Counted from the stretch's first letter, positions 11,323 to 23,442 are shown. The stretch is 64,000 nt of DNA from Diadophis punctatus similis (GCA_023053685.1 JALIGW010000001.1:229114434-229178433); one strand, 5' to 3'. Made by a program: numbers and translations. Notes: a model not told the origin generated them from the sequence alone.

Positions 11323-11562
11323 ATAGCAATAGCACTTAGACTTATATACCGCTTCATAGTGCTTTACAGCCCTCTCTAAGCAGTTTACAGAGTCAGCATA
11401 TTGACCCCAACAATCTGGGTCCTCATTTTACTAACTTTGGGAGGATGGAAGGCTGAGTCAACCTTGAGCCTGGTGAGATTTGATCTGTCAAACTGCTGGC
11501 AGCTGGTGATCAGCAGACGTAGCCTGCAGTACTGCACTCTAACCACTGCGCCACCACGGCTC
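11323..11562 (-). repeat. Sauria-type tRNA SINE, antisense
   Basis: The reverse complement reads from a GAGCCGTGGTGGCGCAGTGG-like head through GTAAAATGAGGACCCAGATT to the AAGTGCTATTGCTAT tail. It sits about 300 bp upstream of the first tetraspanin exon, in antisense. The plus-strand open frame at 11401-11691 is a shadow. Confidence 0.88.
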
Positions 11563-11865
11563 ATACTTTCAAGGGCAAAGTATCATAGTGAACCAGAAAG
11601 TTCCATGATTGTTTATGTGATTTTTTGCCCCAAGGTGAACGTGCATCAGCAGTTCTATAGGCATTTCTCCCGACTTAGGGACCCAATGTAATTTCAATGG
11701 AAAGAAATATGCTTATATTCAAAGATAATCATTCTTCTAGATAATGGTGTTTCTACTGCTGCTGATGCTAATGAAAAGCAATAGTGATGCTGATCATGAG
11801 AACACCTCTCTTAGCAGTATGACTGAGCTTGTTTTTCTTTGTTTCTTTGTATTTTTGTTTCCTAG

Positions 11866-12057
11866 CTGGGAGGCTGTGGGATCCTTGGAGTCGGCATATG
11901 GCTAGCCGTTACTCAAGGGAACTTCGCTACCCTCTCTTCTTCCTTCCCTTCCCTGTCAGCTGCCAACCTGTTGATCATTACAGGGACTTTTGTGATGATC
12001 ATTGGCTTTGTGGGATGCATAGGAGCCATCAAAGAAAACAAGTGCCTCCTACTCAGT
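11866..12057 (+). CDS. TSPAN4: Tetraspanin exon (TSPAN4-like): end of TM1, small loop, TM2
   Basis: This is a 192-nt internal exon of a tetraspanin, a four-helix membrane protein that organises integrins and other partners in plasma-membrane microdomains. It follows a pyrimidine-rich TTTTGTTTCCTAG acceptor (AG at 11864-11865) and ends at a GTGAGT donor (12058-12063). Phase 0 at both ends gives 64 residues. Residues 1-15 (LGGCGILGVGIWLAV) are the second half of TM1, 16-34 the small extracellular loop (TQGNFATLSSSFPSLSAAN), 35-55 TM2, and 56-64 the inner loop (KENKCLLLS). The GFVGCIGAIKENKC motif after TM2 is a tetraspanin hallmark, and the Cys residues near membrane boundaries are typical palmitoylation candidates. 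By recall the sequence is closer to TSPAN4 than TSPAN9. The preceding exon with the start codon was not found in the window. The open frame continuing past 12057 is intron. Confidence 0.93.
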
Positions 12058-12631
12058 GTGAGTATTGAACCTGTCTTATCTACTTGTATCCTACCTTGTG
12101 ATCTCAGAGTGATTCTGCATATGTTAAGGCCTAATATATTGTCAACTTCACATAGAGCATATCCCAGCATCTAATACAAGCAGTTTCCCATCTGGAGTAA
12201 GACACCTTTATCTAGAATCTTTAACAATGTTTAGCATTATGGGTTAATTGATTGTGAAAAATGGGATGCATGTTTGTAAATACCTGAGGTTGCCATCAAG
12301 CAAACTAAATGACAATCTAAAAAGCAAGGCTGTTACTTCTTGTGCTGATAGATGAATGCCTTTGAAGTTACAATTGGTGGATTTTATTTGCTGATGGAAT
12401 GGTTTTTGCCAGCCAAAGATCCCCAGATCTTCTCAGATAGTTTGAGGAAAGAGTGAGAAGCAATCCCATTTGTTATAAGCAGATTTCTATTTGCCAAACT
12501 CATCCTGGTTTTACATTTAGATATACTCTCCTTTTTAACAACAGAGTTGAGAGACATTTTGAAATTTGTATGATACAGCAATAGATAATTGTTAGTTTTT
12601 GATTGTTAGGTTTACATTCTTCCTTTTCTCT

Positions 12632-12805
12632 AGGAGATCAAGACAGCTCACAACAGGGATCTTCCTTCATTTTATTCCTACACAACAAGCTTGTGAAGTT
12701 GGTTGGGCTATGAAAATAAGATTGGTCGAAAGTTACCCAGTTCATTTCCATAACTCTGGCTGGTCTTGAATTTGATATTCCCAGTCCTAGTCCAACACTA
12801 ACATA
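12632..12805 (-). repeat. Second tRNA-derived SINE type, degraded, antisense
   Basis: The reverse complement reads TTGGACTAGGACTGGGAATA, then GGTAACTTTCGACCAATC and CACAAGCTTGTTGTG. That is the order of a squamate tRNA-derived SINE with a GGTGACTTTGGGCCAGTC-like core. Related copies are at 14013-14165, 30358-30600 and 42375-42575. Confidence 0.5.
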
Positions 12806-13125
12806 GAAAGTAAAAGATAGAAACAATTGATGTGTGGATAAAGAATAGCATATATTTCTTGCTTTGGAAATTATTTATCAAATTTGGGGATGGGTGGAGA
12901 GAGAGGGAGGGAGGGAGAGGGAGGAAGATAAAGGAGTTGATGCAAAAATTGGATGAGTCTAGAAGTTGGAAGGTTGGAGGTCTCAGATCTTCTTTCCCCA
13001 AAATCTCTTGATGTTGAAATCCTGGCCCTACTGTACCTCCTGCTTTATGGTTATACTTTGATAGTTTTTGCAGCTATTATGATCATTCAGGTGAAGCCTC
13101 ATCTGGCATCCTCTCCTAATATATA

Positions 13126-13156
13126 AGAGAGGGAGGGAGGGAGGGAGGGAGGGAGG

Positions 13157-13250
<94 letters not shown>
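13126..13250. repeat. (GGGA)n then (GA)n simple repeat
   Basis: A GGGA tetramer array passes directly into a pure GA dinucleotide tract. Its complement, a CT then CCCT tract, occurs at 16377-16507 in the same intron. The long serine/leucine open frame here is a simple-repeat artefact. Confidence 0.97.
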
Positions 13251-13254
<4 letters not shown>

Positions 13255-13822
13255 TCACACCTTGTATTGCCATTCTGTCCATTAAAAAGTAAAAGTAAAT
13301 AATTCCTGTATTACCATCTCCTAGCCATAGAGCATTAAGGCATTGGCTAGAAGAGTTTGCCCAGCTCTCCACCCCTCCCCTTCAATTTAGTAGTGATCTC
13401 ATGCTCCAAGCAGCACACATAAAATGGCACTGGTACATTACAGTTAGGATTTCCCACCCCACGACCCTGGTAAAGAAACAAAGAATTCCCCCTCTTCCTC
13501 TTCTTCCTCTTCCATTTTGAGGGTTATGGCAAAGAGCAAACAAAAATCAACAAAAGCTAGCACAGAATCTAGTTAAAACCTATTTACTTGTGTCTACAGA
13601 AATATCCATTTTTTCTTGAAGCAACAACTCCTGGCCTCCTATTTACATAGATGCCCCTTTCCCTCAGGATTCCAATAAATTAATTCTGAGGCTGCTGGAA
13701 AGATGAAAATAATTTCTCAGCCTTGGTGCCCAACCTCCACCCCAATTCCAGTTCTGCCTTTCTTCTAAAACCACTCAAGGTTTCTGTCTGTATATGATGG
13801 AGGAGTTAGGAATACCTTTCTC
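13251..13822. other. Intronic DNA, nothing recognised
   Basis: I see no repeat of known type, gene or signal. Confidence 0.3.
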
Positions 13823-14012
13823 TGCCCTCTCTAAGCGGTTTACAGAGTCAGCATATTGCCCCCAACAATCTGGGTGCTCATTTTACCCACCTCGGAAGGA
13901 TGGAAGACTGAGTCAACCTTGACCCGGTGAGATTTGAACCGCCGAACTGCAGCTAGCAGTCAGCTGAAGTAGCTTACAGTGCTGCACTCTAATCACTGCG
14001 CCACCTCGGCTC
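13823..14012 (-). repeat. Sauria-type tRNA SINE, antisense, tail-truncated
   Basis: The reverse complement has the GAGCCGAGGTGGCGCAGTGA head and a GAGGTGGGTAAAATGAGCAC body. It lacks the usual TATATAAGTCTAAGTGCTAT tail, ending within GCTTAGAGAGGGCA. Confidence 0.87.
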
Positions 14013-14165
14013 CTTGGGTCTCATTGAGTCCAATGTCCCAGCTGGCTTTTATGCCTAAAGCATGACTAGAACTCAGAGTCTCCTGTTTTCTAGGGTACAA
14101 GTTTCACCACTATACCAAACTAACTCTGTCCCACCACCCTCAAGTCCTTAGCCATCCGTGCGCTA
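14013..14165 (-). repeat. Second tRNA-derived SINE type, antisense
   Basis: The reverse complement gives AGTTTGGTATAGTGGTGAAA, ACTCTGAGTTCTAGTCATGC and AAAGCCAGCTGGGACATTGG, in the order of the second squamate SINE type. It abuts the Sauria-type SINE, suggesting one inserted beside the other. Confidence 0.55.
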
Positions 14166-14700
14166 ACCACCAAGCCCTTTCTAAATTTGCTTGCTACTTC
14201 CTGTTCCCATCATTGGAAGATGGTGCATGTGCAAATTCCCTAAAATGTTGACTTGATTGTTTTATATGCTTCCCATCTCACTCTACAGAGCGACTCTGAG
14301 AGATAGACCATAAGCTATACTTTTTTCAGATGTTGCCTCAAGAAAGGGTATTTGTAACAAATGTTGATCCCTTTTGACTTTGATCCCTTGGTTTGAAAAG
14401 CAAATAAAGCATCAATGTTTGTGAATCAGTGGGATATTGTAAAAAAAAAATTCTAACCATGTTAGCAAGTTTCTCTCAATGATGTAAAAGGGGCTAAAAC
14501 ATGACCAGTGTCAATCCAATCCAAAGTATTCTTTCTACAAAAATTATTATTTTTTGTATCTGTAATCCAACATAATGATTTCCTTCTGTTTACCAAAAAG
14601 AAATGGAAGAAGGAGCATCAGGTATCAGGAGAAGATCTGTGTAGTCTTCAAACTAATATGAGAGACAGACTGAAATGTTAGATCATTTTAGATTTAGATT
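14166..14700. other. Intronic DNA, nothing recognised
   Basis: I see no repeat of known type, gene or signal. Confidence 0.3.
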
Positions 14701-14710
14701 TTAGATTTAT

Positions 14711-15811
14711 TATTAGAGTTGGAAGGGATCTTGTAGGTCATCTAGTCCAACCCCCTGCTCAAGCAGGAGTTCCTACATCATTTGAGACAGATGGCAGTCC
14801 AGTCTCCCCTTGAAGGTCGCAAGTGTTGGGGCTCTCACAACCTCCACTGGCAAGCTGTTCCACTGGTTGATCGCTCTCACCATCAGAAAGTTTCTTCTCA
14901 CTTCCAGGTTGAATCTCTCCTTCGTCAGCTTCCATCCATTATTCCTTGTTTGGCTTTCTGGTGCCATAGAGAACAGCCTGACCCCCTCCTCTCTGTGGCA
15001 TCCCCTCAAGTATTGGAACACTGCTATCATGTCACCCCTGGTCCTTCTCTTCGCCAGACTGGCCAAGCTCAGTTCCTGCAACCGCTCTTTGTATGTTTTA
15101 TTTTCCAGACCCTTTATCATCCTGGTTGCTCTCTTCTGCACTTTCTCTAGGGTTTCAATGTCTTTTTTGTAGTGTGGTGACCAAAACTGGATGCAGTACT
15201 CTAGGTGTGGTCTGACCAAGGCTTTATAGAGTGGTACTAGTACCTCTCTGGTCCTTGATTGTATCCCTCTATTTATGCAGCTCAGGACTGCGTTGGCCTT
15301 TTTGGCTGCTGCTGCACACTGCTGGCTTATATTTAGTTGGCTGTCTACCAAGACTCCAAGATCCCTCTTGCAATCGCTGCTATTGAGTGTGGTTTCACCT
15401 AGTTTGTATGCGTATTTTTGATTCTTCTTACCTAGGTGTAGAATTTTACTTTTCTCCGTGTTAAATTTCATTTTATTGGTTTGGGCCCAGTGTTCGAGTC
15501 TGTCAAGGTCCCTCTGGATTTTGAGTCTGTCCTCTGGGGTGTTTGCTACTCCTGCCAGCTTGGTATCATCTGCAAATTTGGTTAGTTCTCCTGCTATTCC
15601 CTCTAGGTCATTTATGAAGATATTAAAGAGTACTGGGCCTAGGACGGAACCTTGTGGTACGCCACTGCTTACTTTTCTCCATGTGGATTTAGAGCCATTG
15701 AGGACTACTCGCTGGGTACGGTTGGTCAGCCAGTTGTTAATCCATCTGGTTGTGTAGCTGTCTATCCCACTTTTTTCTAGCTTATGAAGAAGTAGGTTGT
15801 GGTCTATTTTG
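14711..15811 (-). mobile_element. CR1 LINE, 5'-truncated, with long open reverse-transcriptase frame
   Basis: Minus-strand translation is open from about 15811 down to the stop at 14773, roughly 345 codons. It contains RT motifs in order: SSGVPQGSVLGPVLF near 15650, the catalytic FADDTKLAG near 15567, then the thumb and C-terminal region with LVRPHLEYCIQFW and the ending NQWNSLPVEVV. The 3' tail follows at 14711-14772. The endonuclease and first half of RT are missing, so it cannot move alone. The uninterrupted frame implies a fairly young insertion. It lies antisense within the tetraspanin intron. Plus-strand open frames over it are shadows. Confidence 0.9.
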
Positions 15812-16374
15812 TATCTACCTTAAAAATGAAGAAGACAAGGCAGGCTTTGCTAAGGGGCAATCTTCTATTTTCTGTTATACCTTTGTGATAGTGTGTCCAT
15901 ACCTTAGTGCAGAATCACCCACTGTATATATAAGAAGTGCATTTGCATTTTAATAAATACATTGCTGACAGAATATCTGCGTTAGTATTTGAGAATAAGC
16001 TCCACTGTCCTCATTTAGGAACTGGATAAGCATCAATTCTGATGTATTTGAGATCTTAAAAATTCTTGGCTTGGGGGAAAAACAAACACTGAAATCAACT
16101 TTTCATCCTAGAGCAGATGTTCACTTTAAATTGTCTCAGTCAGCACAATTTAAAGCATACTCGAAATATGGCACTCCTTAGATTGAACTCTTTCATGTAG
16201 AAAAGAAAGCTGTCATGTTGTTCTCATATGTTAAGTAAAGAGTACAGTGCTTTGATATGTAGGCAGTGTGTACTGTTTTCTTCCACTTCACAACGACATG
16301 TTTCCCTCACACAGCAAAAATAATTTTAGGATATTCCTTAGAGACACACTATATTGCTTCCTGAAATTCAGTGT

Positions 16375-16376
<2 letters not shown>
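15812..16376. other. Intronic DNA, nothing recognised
   Basis: I see no repeat of known type, gene or signal. Confidence 0.3.
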
Positions 16377-16462
<86 letters not shown>

Positions 16463-16507
16463 CCTCCCTCCCTCCCTCCCTCCCTCCCTCCCTCCCTCCC
16501 TCCCTCC
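16377..16507. repeat. (CT)n then (CCCT)n simple repeat
   Basis: A long CT dinucleotide tract passes into a CCCT tetramer array, followed near 16530 by a short CA tract. It is the inverse complement of the tract at 13126-13250. Open frames here are artefacts. Confidence 0.97.
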
Positions 16508-16559
16508 TCCCTTCTACACATACATAAACACACACACACACAATAACAAGATTGGCTTC

Positions 16560-17195
16560 AGTAAATGAAGGGGTAAATCCTTAGCTAGAAATTACATACA
16601 TGTAGACAGTCCAGTTCCTACGCAGCAGAGATTGGAGATCGTTGCATCTGCTAATCAGATGTTCACTTTAAAGTAGAAAATTGAGCTAAATTCTCTCCAT
16701 AGAGTCATTTCTAGTTTGTTTGTTTTAAAATTCAGCAGCCCTTTCAAATGCTTTTGCTAATGTTTGCCTCCAGTTGCATTGGAATCCTCAAATCTCACAT
16801 TAGAGAACTTGAGATTTCTGCTTCCGATTTCCCCCCTAGTTGGACAGCTCCTTCACTTTTGATTATTATTTTTTTGACTAATCTAGAAGATTGTCCAGAA
16901 AGGGTGGAGGCTCCTTTACTTGAATTTCATTAGCACTGTTGGGAGTAGAATAGTTTAGACAGTTGAAAGATACGTTTGCCCAACATATTAACTGCATAGT
17001 TTTTCATATGGTTCATGACCAGCTTATTTCACAAAAACTCTCTTTTCAAATATAAGTTTATATTCTATTTCAGATTGATAGGTAGTTTGTGTATTCACCC
17101 GAGCCTTGCACATCTTTTCCTACATGTGACAAGGCATGCAGTGTTTCCCCACGGGCCTCCACTTGAATTGTGCAAGGAGTGAGAGAAATGATGTC
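16560..17195. other. Intronic DNA, nothing recognised
   Basis: I see no repeat of known type, gene or signal. Confidence 0.3.
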
Positions 17196-17203
17196 ACATA
17201 TAC

Positions 17204-17338
17204 CAGGGGTCTCTAACCTTGGCAACTTTAAGCCTGGAGAACTTCAACTCCCAGAATTCCCCAGCCAGCTTTGCTGGCTAGGGAATTCTGGGAGTTGAAG
17301 TCCTCTAGGCTTAAAGTTGCCAAGGTTGGAGACCCCTG
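17204..17338. mobile_element. hAT hairpin MITE (135 bp)
   Basis: It starts CAGGGGTCTCTAACC and ends GGTTGGAGACCCCTG. The 8-bp duplications are ACATATAC (17196-17203) and TCATATAC (17339-17346), one mismatch, with central TA. The element is almost wholly palindromic around CCAGCTTTGCTGG. Its core GGGAGTTGAAGTCC is shared with the copies at 36176, 47756 and 54541. Confidence 0.92.
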
Positions 17339-17346
17339 TCATATAC

Positions 17347-19411
17347 CATTTTTTCATATGCAAATTATGTGAATTGTGTCATTTATTTAGTTTGTGGATG
17401 GAAACGGCATAAGCAGTGTATGCTATGATGATATTATGGTGTACATGATGTCGTCATGTCTTGAGACAGGAGCCTTTGTACTTCCGTGTTCTTCATTGGC
17501 AGGACCATGCATGGAAAATGTGCAGAACCATTTCATAATAAACTCACAAAGATAAAAGAATAATACCAATTTTAAAAAGCATAAAAATGAAAAAAAGGAG
17601 ATAGGGGTGAAGGAAATAGAAAGTAAAATAGAAAAGAAAGAAAAAATAAGAATATGGTAAAGAGTCACCTCAAATCAGCCTCAGTTTCAGTCTCGTCCAG
17701 TAAAATTTGTTCCTCTTGTATAACCTCTTTTAAATCGATTTATAATAGCAGACAATGTTAAGATTAACTTCAGAATCCACTGTTTCCAAATATTCTTTAA
17801 CTCACCCAAAATTAAAGTATTTTGTCCATTCTGTATTAGTGAGTTCATGTTTCTTCATTACACATTTCTCTTTTCCTTCTTTTAAGAAATTCAGATCCCA
17901 AAAATGTATCTCTTTTATCTGAATGACAAATCTATGAGATCGGATAGACTGAAAATTTTAAGCTTAAACTAGGACTTCTTTTAGAACTTCTTAGTCAGAA
18001 TTCAACATCTGTTACTTTACATATCACATAGTTCTTTAGCTAGTGATCATGTTCCTTTTATGGTTTATGATTCAGGGAAGTCCCTAGAAATATAGAATTG
18101 GAGAAGAGCTTTAAGTAGAAATCCACAATTCGAACATCTCCAATGTGACTGTTTGACAGACCTAGAACAACAAATGTCTGCCAACTGTTTGACAGACTTA
18201 GAACGAAATTTCTGAAGAACAAATGAGAGATTTCTTTTCTTTTCTGGTAATTGGCCATGTCAATGAGCTGTTCCTTTGTGCAGCATTTCAAAGTCTGCAG
18301 TTTGTTTTGGCTTGAACATTTGTTCTTTGGTTTCAGTTTGCTAATAAACAAGGCAAGGCCATGATTTCAGATAAAACAGTGAAGTCAACTCATATCTACC
18401 AATAGTATAAGTTGGCTTTTCATTTTTTTTAAAAAAATGTGCAAGCTTTAAAGATTCATTTGTGATAGATGCAATGCAGCAACTTTTTTGAAAAATATTA
18501 TTTCTAGATTTCACTGAAAAACTGACACCCCCAAACTCCAACAACAGGGAAATTGACTAAATAAATATCTAAAAAATGAAAGATAAAGTATTCTACTTTT
18601 CTCATAAAGTGATACACTTTCTTGAGTCAAACTTATCTAGTCTATTTTTAGATAGCAGCTTTTGGATTTACAGTAGATGGGTCTTCCCCAAAGACTTCCC
18701 AGAGACGTCAAAGAATTGGGACTTTTGGGTGTGAATTAGGTATTTTTTTCCTCAACTGTATTTTTGCTCTTGAAGGTTAGACATACATATGGTAAAGATT
18801 GTTAAAAAACAAAGACCAGATTCTATGAGAAATTCTAGGGATCTGATGGTATTAAACTGCACTTCTCCTTTGTCTAAGTTTCCCTGCTCCTTATTTTTCA
18901 CAGCCAAATAAACTAAGAGCCTTTTTTTTCTTTTTCTTCTCGATAGTTTTAAATAGTAAAGGGGGTTATTGTTGGAGAGTCAGGTAAGGAAATGTAAAAA
19001 TCAAATATTCAAAGAGGTATCCTTTTCTTATTCACCTTCCCTTCCCTTTTTCTGAGTGACCTACCTTTGAGCTAGGATTTGCAGAGCAATTCTAATTGTG
19101 TTACATGCCAGAATCTAACAAAACAGAGTCAGTTGGAAGTTGACATCCTGTGCTGTATATATTAAATCCAATTTTTGCTGTCTTGGAGGAGATGATTGGA
19201 GTACTGTAGATGTGAAATCCTCAGGCAAATTTAGAACTTATTAAAGATTATTTTTAGAGGGATACTCACTGCCCCTTGTGATTGCTCTGGTTATTAAAAA
19301 TATTTCCATGCAATAAGATTTTGTTCATTCATAATATTGAATGTTGTATTTTATATATGAATATATTGTATATATTCTGATTAAAGTCTGAGTGACATGG
19401 CATATACATTT
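17347..19411. other. AT-rich intronic DNA, possibly old LINE
   Basis: There is no firm assignment. A short direct repeat of CTGTTTGACAGACNTAGAAC lies near 18150 and 18185. Minus-strand frames of moderate length (18351-18058) carry no recognisable domain. An old L1-like 5' region is possible but not shown. Confidence 0.25.
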
Positions 19412-19512
19412 AGTGAGTGAGTGAGTGAGTGTGAATGTGAGTGAGTGAATGAATGAATGAATGAATGAATGGAATGAATGAATGAATGAATGAATGAATG
19501 AATGAATGAATG
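19412..19512. repeat. (GAGT)n/(GAAT)n simple repeat
   Basis: GAGT tetramers change to GAAT tetramers with one slip (GGAATG) in the middle. The minus-strand open frame through it (repeating FIHS) is an artefact. Confidence 0.95.
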
Positions 19513-21605
19513 ATAATGTCTGTTTGCCATAATTAATAGTATTTTTACTGGCACTTTTCCCTAGCCAAGAAGTTGTGTGCTCAGGCAACGAGACACATTG
19601 TTCCAGAGCTGCCAGATTCTTGTTCTGTATCTTTTTTTCAGTTCAGGATTTTAACATTCTGCATCAGGAAGAGGGATTTATTCAGATGTTTCATATCCTG
19701 ACCTCTACATATCTGTACTTCAGAGAACATTTTGCCTTGGTGTAAGTGTTCCAGAAGTTCAACATGCAAATGTCTCATTATCTCTGCCAACGTTTCCATT
19801 ATATTCAGGGGTAGGATCAATACAACCATCTAGGAATATCCATTAAAATTGTCTTCTTTACTTTAGAGATCTGCCACTTCCATTTGCTTGAAGAGAATAT
19901 CAGTCTTTACATAGCAAAAGTGAACAGAATTTGGCCCCATTTTGAGATGGACTATCAGAAGCTTTTATGGGTGAAATAAATAGCTTAAGAAAAGTTTTGA
20001 TTTATCCTTTCTGGGAATAAACTTTGTGGGTACATACAAGTTATTGCTGGAAGACATATGGTCTGGTACCAATTTTCACATGTCTTGAAGTCCTAAAACT
20101 CCCCAGAAAATTCATTTTAAAAAATGCTTAACATACTGACTGCAATCTTCAACAGAATTACAGTATTGGCACTCAATTGATGTGTGTGTGCGTGCATGTG
20201 CACATGCATGTGTGTGCACATGTGTGTGTATGTATGTGCAAAAACACATATGTGTGATAACATAATTAATCTGTGTTTTCTTAAGGGTATGTTCTTTCTG
20301 CAGTAACTATTGTCATGTATTATTACTACCATCACTTTTATTAGTATTTTCTTTAAAAAACCCTCATCACTAATTAGTCAGTCACTCTTTTGTACCGTAT
20401 TACTATTGTTATTAGTAAATTGACTCAGACAATACACTGTTCACTAAGCACTTATGTATGTCAAAGAAAAAACTATAAATAAAATTATATTTTAAAAAAA
20501 CCGTCATTGCTAATTAGTCAGTGACTCTTTAGTCAGCCCTTCTTTTATTTTAGTCATTGCCCAGCACGATATGTGGAAAACAACGAAACGAAATATCTCT
20601 ATACAATTAAAATATCTTTAAAAGCCTAAAAGACAAATACATTGGAACCATAAATATCATAAATATCATAAAACAGCTTCCTTAGAGCAAAGGTTTTGGA
20701 CATTTTGAAAAACACATTTTTCATTGAAATAAAAACTTAATACCTTTTATTTCCAAAGGAATATCTAGTTGAGTGTGCTAGGTATTGCGTGCTTGTTCCT
20801 TGACCTCCTTTAATTCTTTTGAAAAATCCCAACTGTAGAATTTGAGATGGGCCAAAAATGTACGGTTGGTGTTATGTCTAATTCACCAGCTCATGCATAG
20901 CGAGCAGATGTTATAGCAGTTGTTTACTCAAGTTGTCTACTCAAGTTTTGTGTCCTGGGAAATGGGATCCTAAGGGAGATGAATGCTAAAATCAAATTCC
21001 TTTTTAAAAGAGAGAAAAGATATTTTGCTGTTCTGTGCCTATGGTTAACTAGAAAAAGCTGGGATTATCATGCTTAGATTGTGACAGAGATCTGTAGCTT
21101 TGGTATTCTGTGACATTTTATTGATTACAGTCTATTTTCTTCCAAAAGTCATAAAATACTGAAAATGCCATAAAATACCAATTAAATCAGCTATCTGACA
21201 TACAGTCAAGGCACCATTCTTTTCTCATTCTACTAGCTGGGCTAATGCTACCATATGATTCATGTTAGAAGCCCAGGTGAGAAAAGGTGAATTTATTCTC
21301 TGAAAACACACAACTTTATTTATGTGGTGTTTGCATTTTACAAACCCTTTTTTTCTTTCCTTTTGCCTTGGGAAAACTAGTAATAAATAATGTAGACGGG
21401 TAACACACATATATTTGGTGTCCTGTTACACATTCCTAGGATGCTGTATATCCAACATTTGGAGCACTTGTTCCACAATTTCTTAGCAGTGCTCCAATCC
21501 TACAACATCAACCCTGGCATTTGTGCAAATAATCCTTACCGATCTGGCAAATGTTTGTATCGTTCCCACTGAATATCCAGACGTTAACATGACTGGATTG
21601 TATTA
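19513..21605. other. Intronic DNA with a TG-rich tract and a dispersed duplication
   Basis: A TGTG/CATG-rich tract is at 20179-20233. A sequence containing CTAATTAGTCAG followed by CACTCTTT or GACTCTTT occurs at about 20370-20390 and again at about 20510-20531, indicating a small duplicated unit. Nothing else was recognised. Confidence 0.4.
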
Positions 21606-21984
21606 CAGGTAGTCCATGACTTACAACTACAATTGAGCCCAAAATTTCTATTGCTAAGTGAGATAGTTGTTACATGAATTTTGCCCTTTCTTGCCACCGT
21701 TCTTAAGTGAATCACTGTAGTTGTTAACTTAATAACATAGTTATTAATTGAATCTGGTTTCCCCATTGACTTTGCTTGTCAGAAGGTTGCAAAAGTTGAT
21801 CACATGACCCTGAGCCCCTGCAGCCGTCATAAATATGAGGCAGTTGCCAAGTGTCCAAATTTTGATCATATGACTATGGGGATGCCACAACAATCGTAAT
21901 TGTTAAAAATGGTCATAAGTCTTTTTTTTTCAGTGCAATTTTAACTTCAAATGGTCACTACTGTTGTGAGTCAAGGACTACCTG
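21606..21984. mobile_element. Tc1/mariner-like MITE (CAGGTAGTCC ends)
   Basis: Left CAGGTAGTCCATGACTTACA and right TCAAGGACTACCTG are inverted ends, with TA at 21604-21605 and 21985-21986. The interior has the GCTAAGTGAGATAGTTGTTA stretch shared with the copy at 51546-51944. Confidence 0.85.
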
Positions 21985-21986
21985 TA

Positions 21987-22592
21987 TTTTAGATAACAAA
22001 TGAAGACTGTCATCTTGAAGTAATGCCAGAGATTAGAGCAAAATGTATATAATTGCATAATTTAGGGTAGTACTGTAAATTATACTTGGCAGAACTTCTA
22101 GTCCAGTGCTATGCATGTTAACTCTTAAGACCTCAATGGCTCTTGCTTTTATGCAAATTTTGTGAGAGTTTAAGTCCACAGAGATCTTGTTATAGGATAA
22201 AGAGGAGAAAGGTAGATTTGTTAGGTACTTGGGTATCTTTACAAGCCATCTCTGTACAAAAAGGACAATTTCCATTGGTATCAGGATGAAACCAGACTGT
22301 TGGCATTAATATTTAAAGGAGGCAACACACTTTTAAACTGATCTTCAGGGAAAAGAAACAAGAGTTGAGGTACATCTGAATGGGAAAGACTCATTCTTAG
22401 AAGATGCAAGTGAAAATATCTCTGTCCAAAAGGGAATTCTGTAGAAAATTGTGAAATGGAAATGATTAAAAAACTCAAAGAATACAGTTTTCTGTGGATA
22501 CATACTCTGTAGAGAAAGACACAATACCCTGTAGGTCAAAGAGAGCATACTGAAACTATTGAAGGAAGTAGAACTTTACAAATAATCATTCA
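21987..22592. other. Intronic DNA, nothing recognised
   Basis: I see no repeat of known type, gene or signal. Confidence 0.3.
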
Positions 22593-22745
22593 GGTTTTAT
22601 TTTATTTTATTTTATTTTATTTATTTTGTCAAGTACATATTTGGTAATATACATAAGTATAACATTATTTATATACATAAGATGGGTACAAATAAAAGGG
22701 AACATTTGGACAGGGACGGTAGGCACGCTGGTGTGCTTATGCGCT
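22593..22745 (-). mobile_element. L2-like LINE 3' tail with (TTTTA)n
   Basis: The reverse complement (GCGCATAAGCACACCAGCGT, then CTACCGTCCCTGTCC) matches the 3' untranslated end of the LINE at 48912-49560. The TTTTA run at 22593-22627 is its 3' simple-repeat tail. Confidence 0.65.
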
Positions 22746-22944
22746 TATGTTGAAACCAATGTTAAATAAAAGGGTATATTGTCACAATATGCTTCAGACA
22801 TGTTGTTTGGGGTAATCTTCAGATGGAACTGAAATGTTAACAAAAGAAGAATTAACTTTAATAAGGACTTTAATCACCCTCTGTTAGACCGGGAAAATTT
22901 ATGTTCTTGATATGACTGAAACACAATATTTACATCCTCTACAT

Positions 22945-23434
22945 TAGCAGTTCTCAACCTGTGGGTCGTGACCTCTTTGGGGGTCAAACGACCCTTTCAC
23001 AGGGGTTGCCTAAGACCATTGGAAAACACATATTTCTGATGGTCTTAGGAACCGAGATGCCGCTCCTCTATCCCTCTCCAGGTGGGTCCACCCACATGCA
23101 AATAGACTACTGCAAAAAAAAATCTGTACCATGGGAACTTCTGAGCATGTGCAGAAGCCGAATTTCCGGCACTGTGCATGCGTCGGCATCTTGTTTTCAG
23201 CTCTTTTTTTTGCAATTTTTTTAAAAAAATTCACTGCACATGCGTGTGCGCACAAAGCGTACGCGCACCCACGAGGCGCAGCCATGCAGCGCAGGAGGAA
23301 GCAAACTGGCAGCGAGGTAAGTTAGAACCCACCCCTGAGTTTCCTAATAATTTTATTATTTTATGGTTGGGGGTCACCACAACATGAGAAACTGTATTGA
23401 AGGGCCACGGCATTAGGAAGGTTGAGAACCACTG
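22945..23434. mobile_element. Charlie-like hAT element with a second hAT inside
   Basis: Ends TAGCAGTTCTCAACC and GGTTGAGAACCACTG are inverted, with perfect 8-bp duplications CTCTACAT at 22937-22944 and 23435-23442 (central TA). The outer parts carry TGTGGGTCGTGACC and GGGGGTCACCACAACATGAG, known features of widespread Charlie-type MITEs. A CpG-rich hAT fragment occupies the middle, ending CCCACCCCTG at 23337. Its left boundary and duplication could not be resolved. Confidence 0.85.
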
Positions 23435-23442
23435 CTCTACAT

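Noticed and set aside
13028..13372. Serine/leucine-rich frame
   Set aside because: It is a translation of the GA/GGGA simple repeat.
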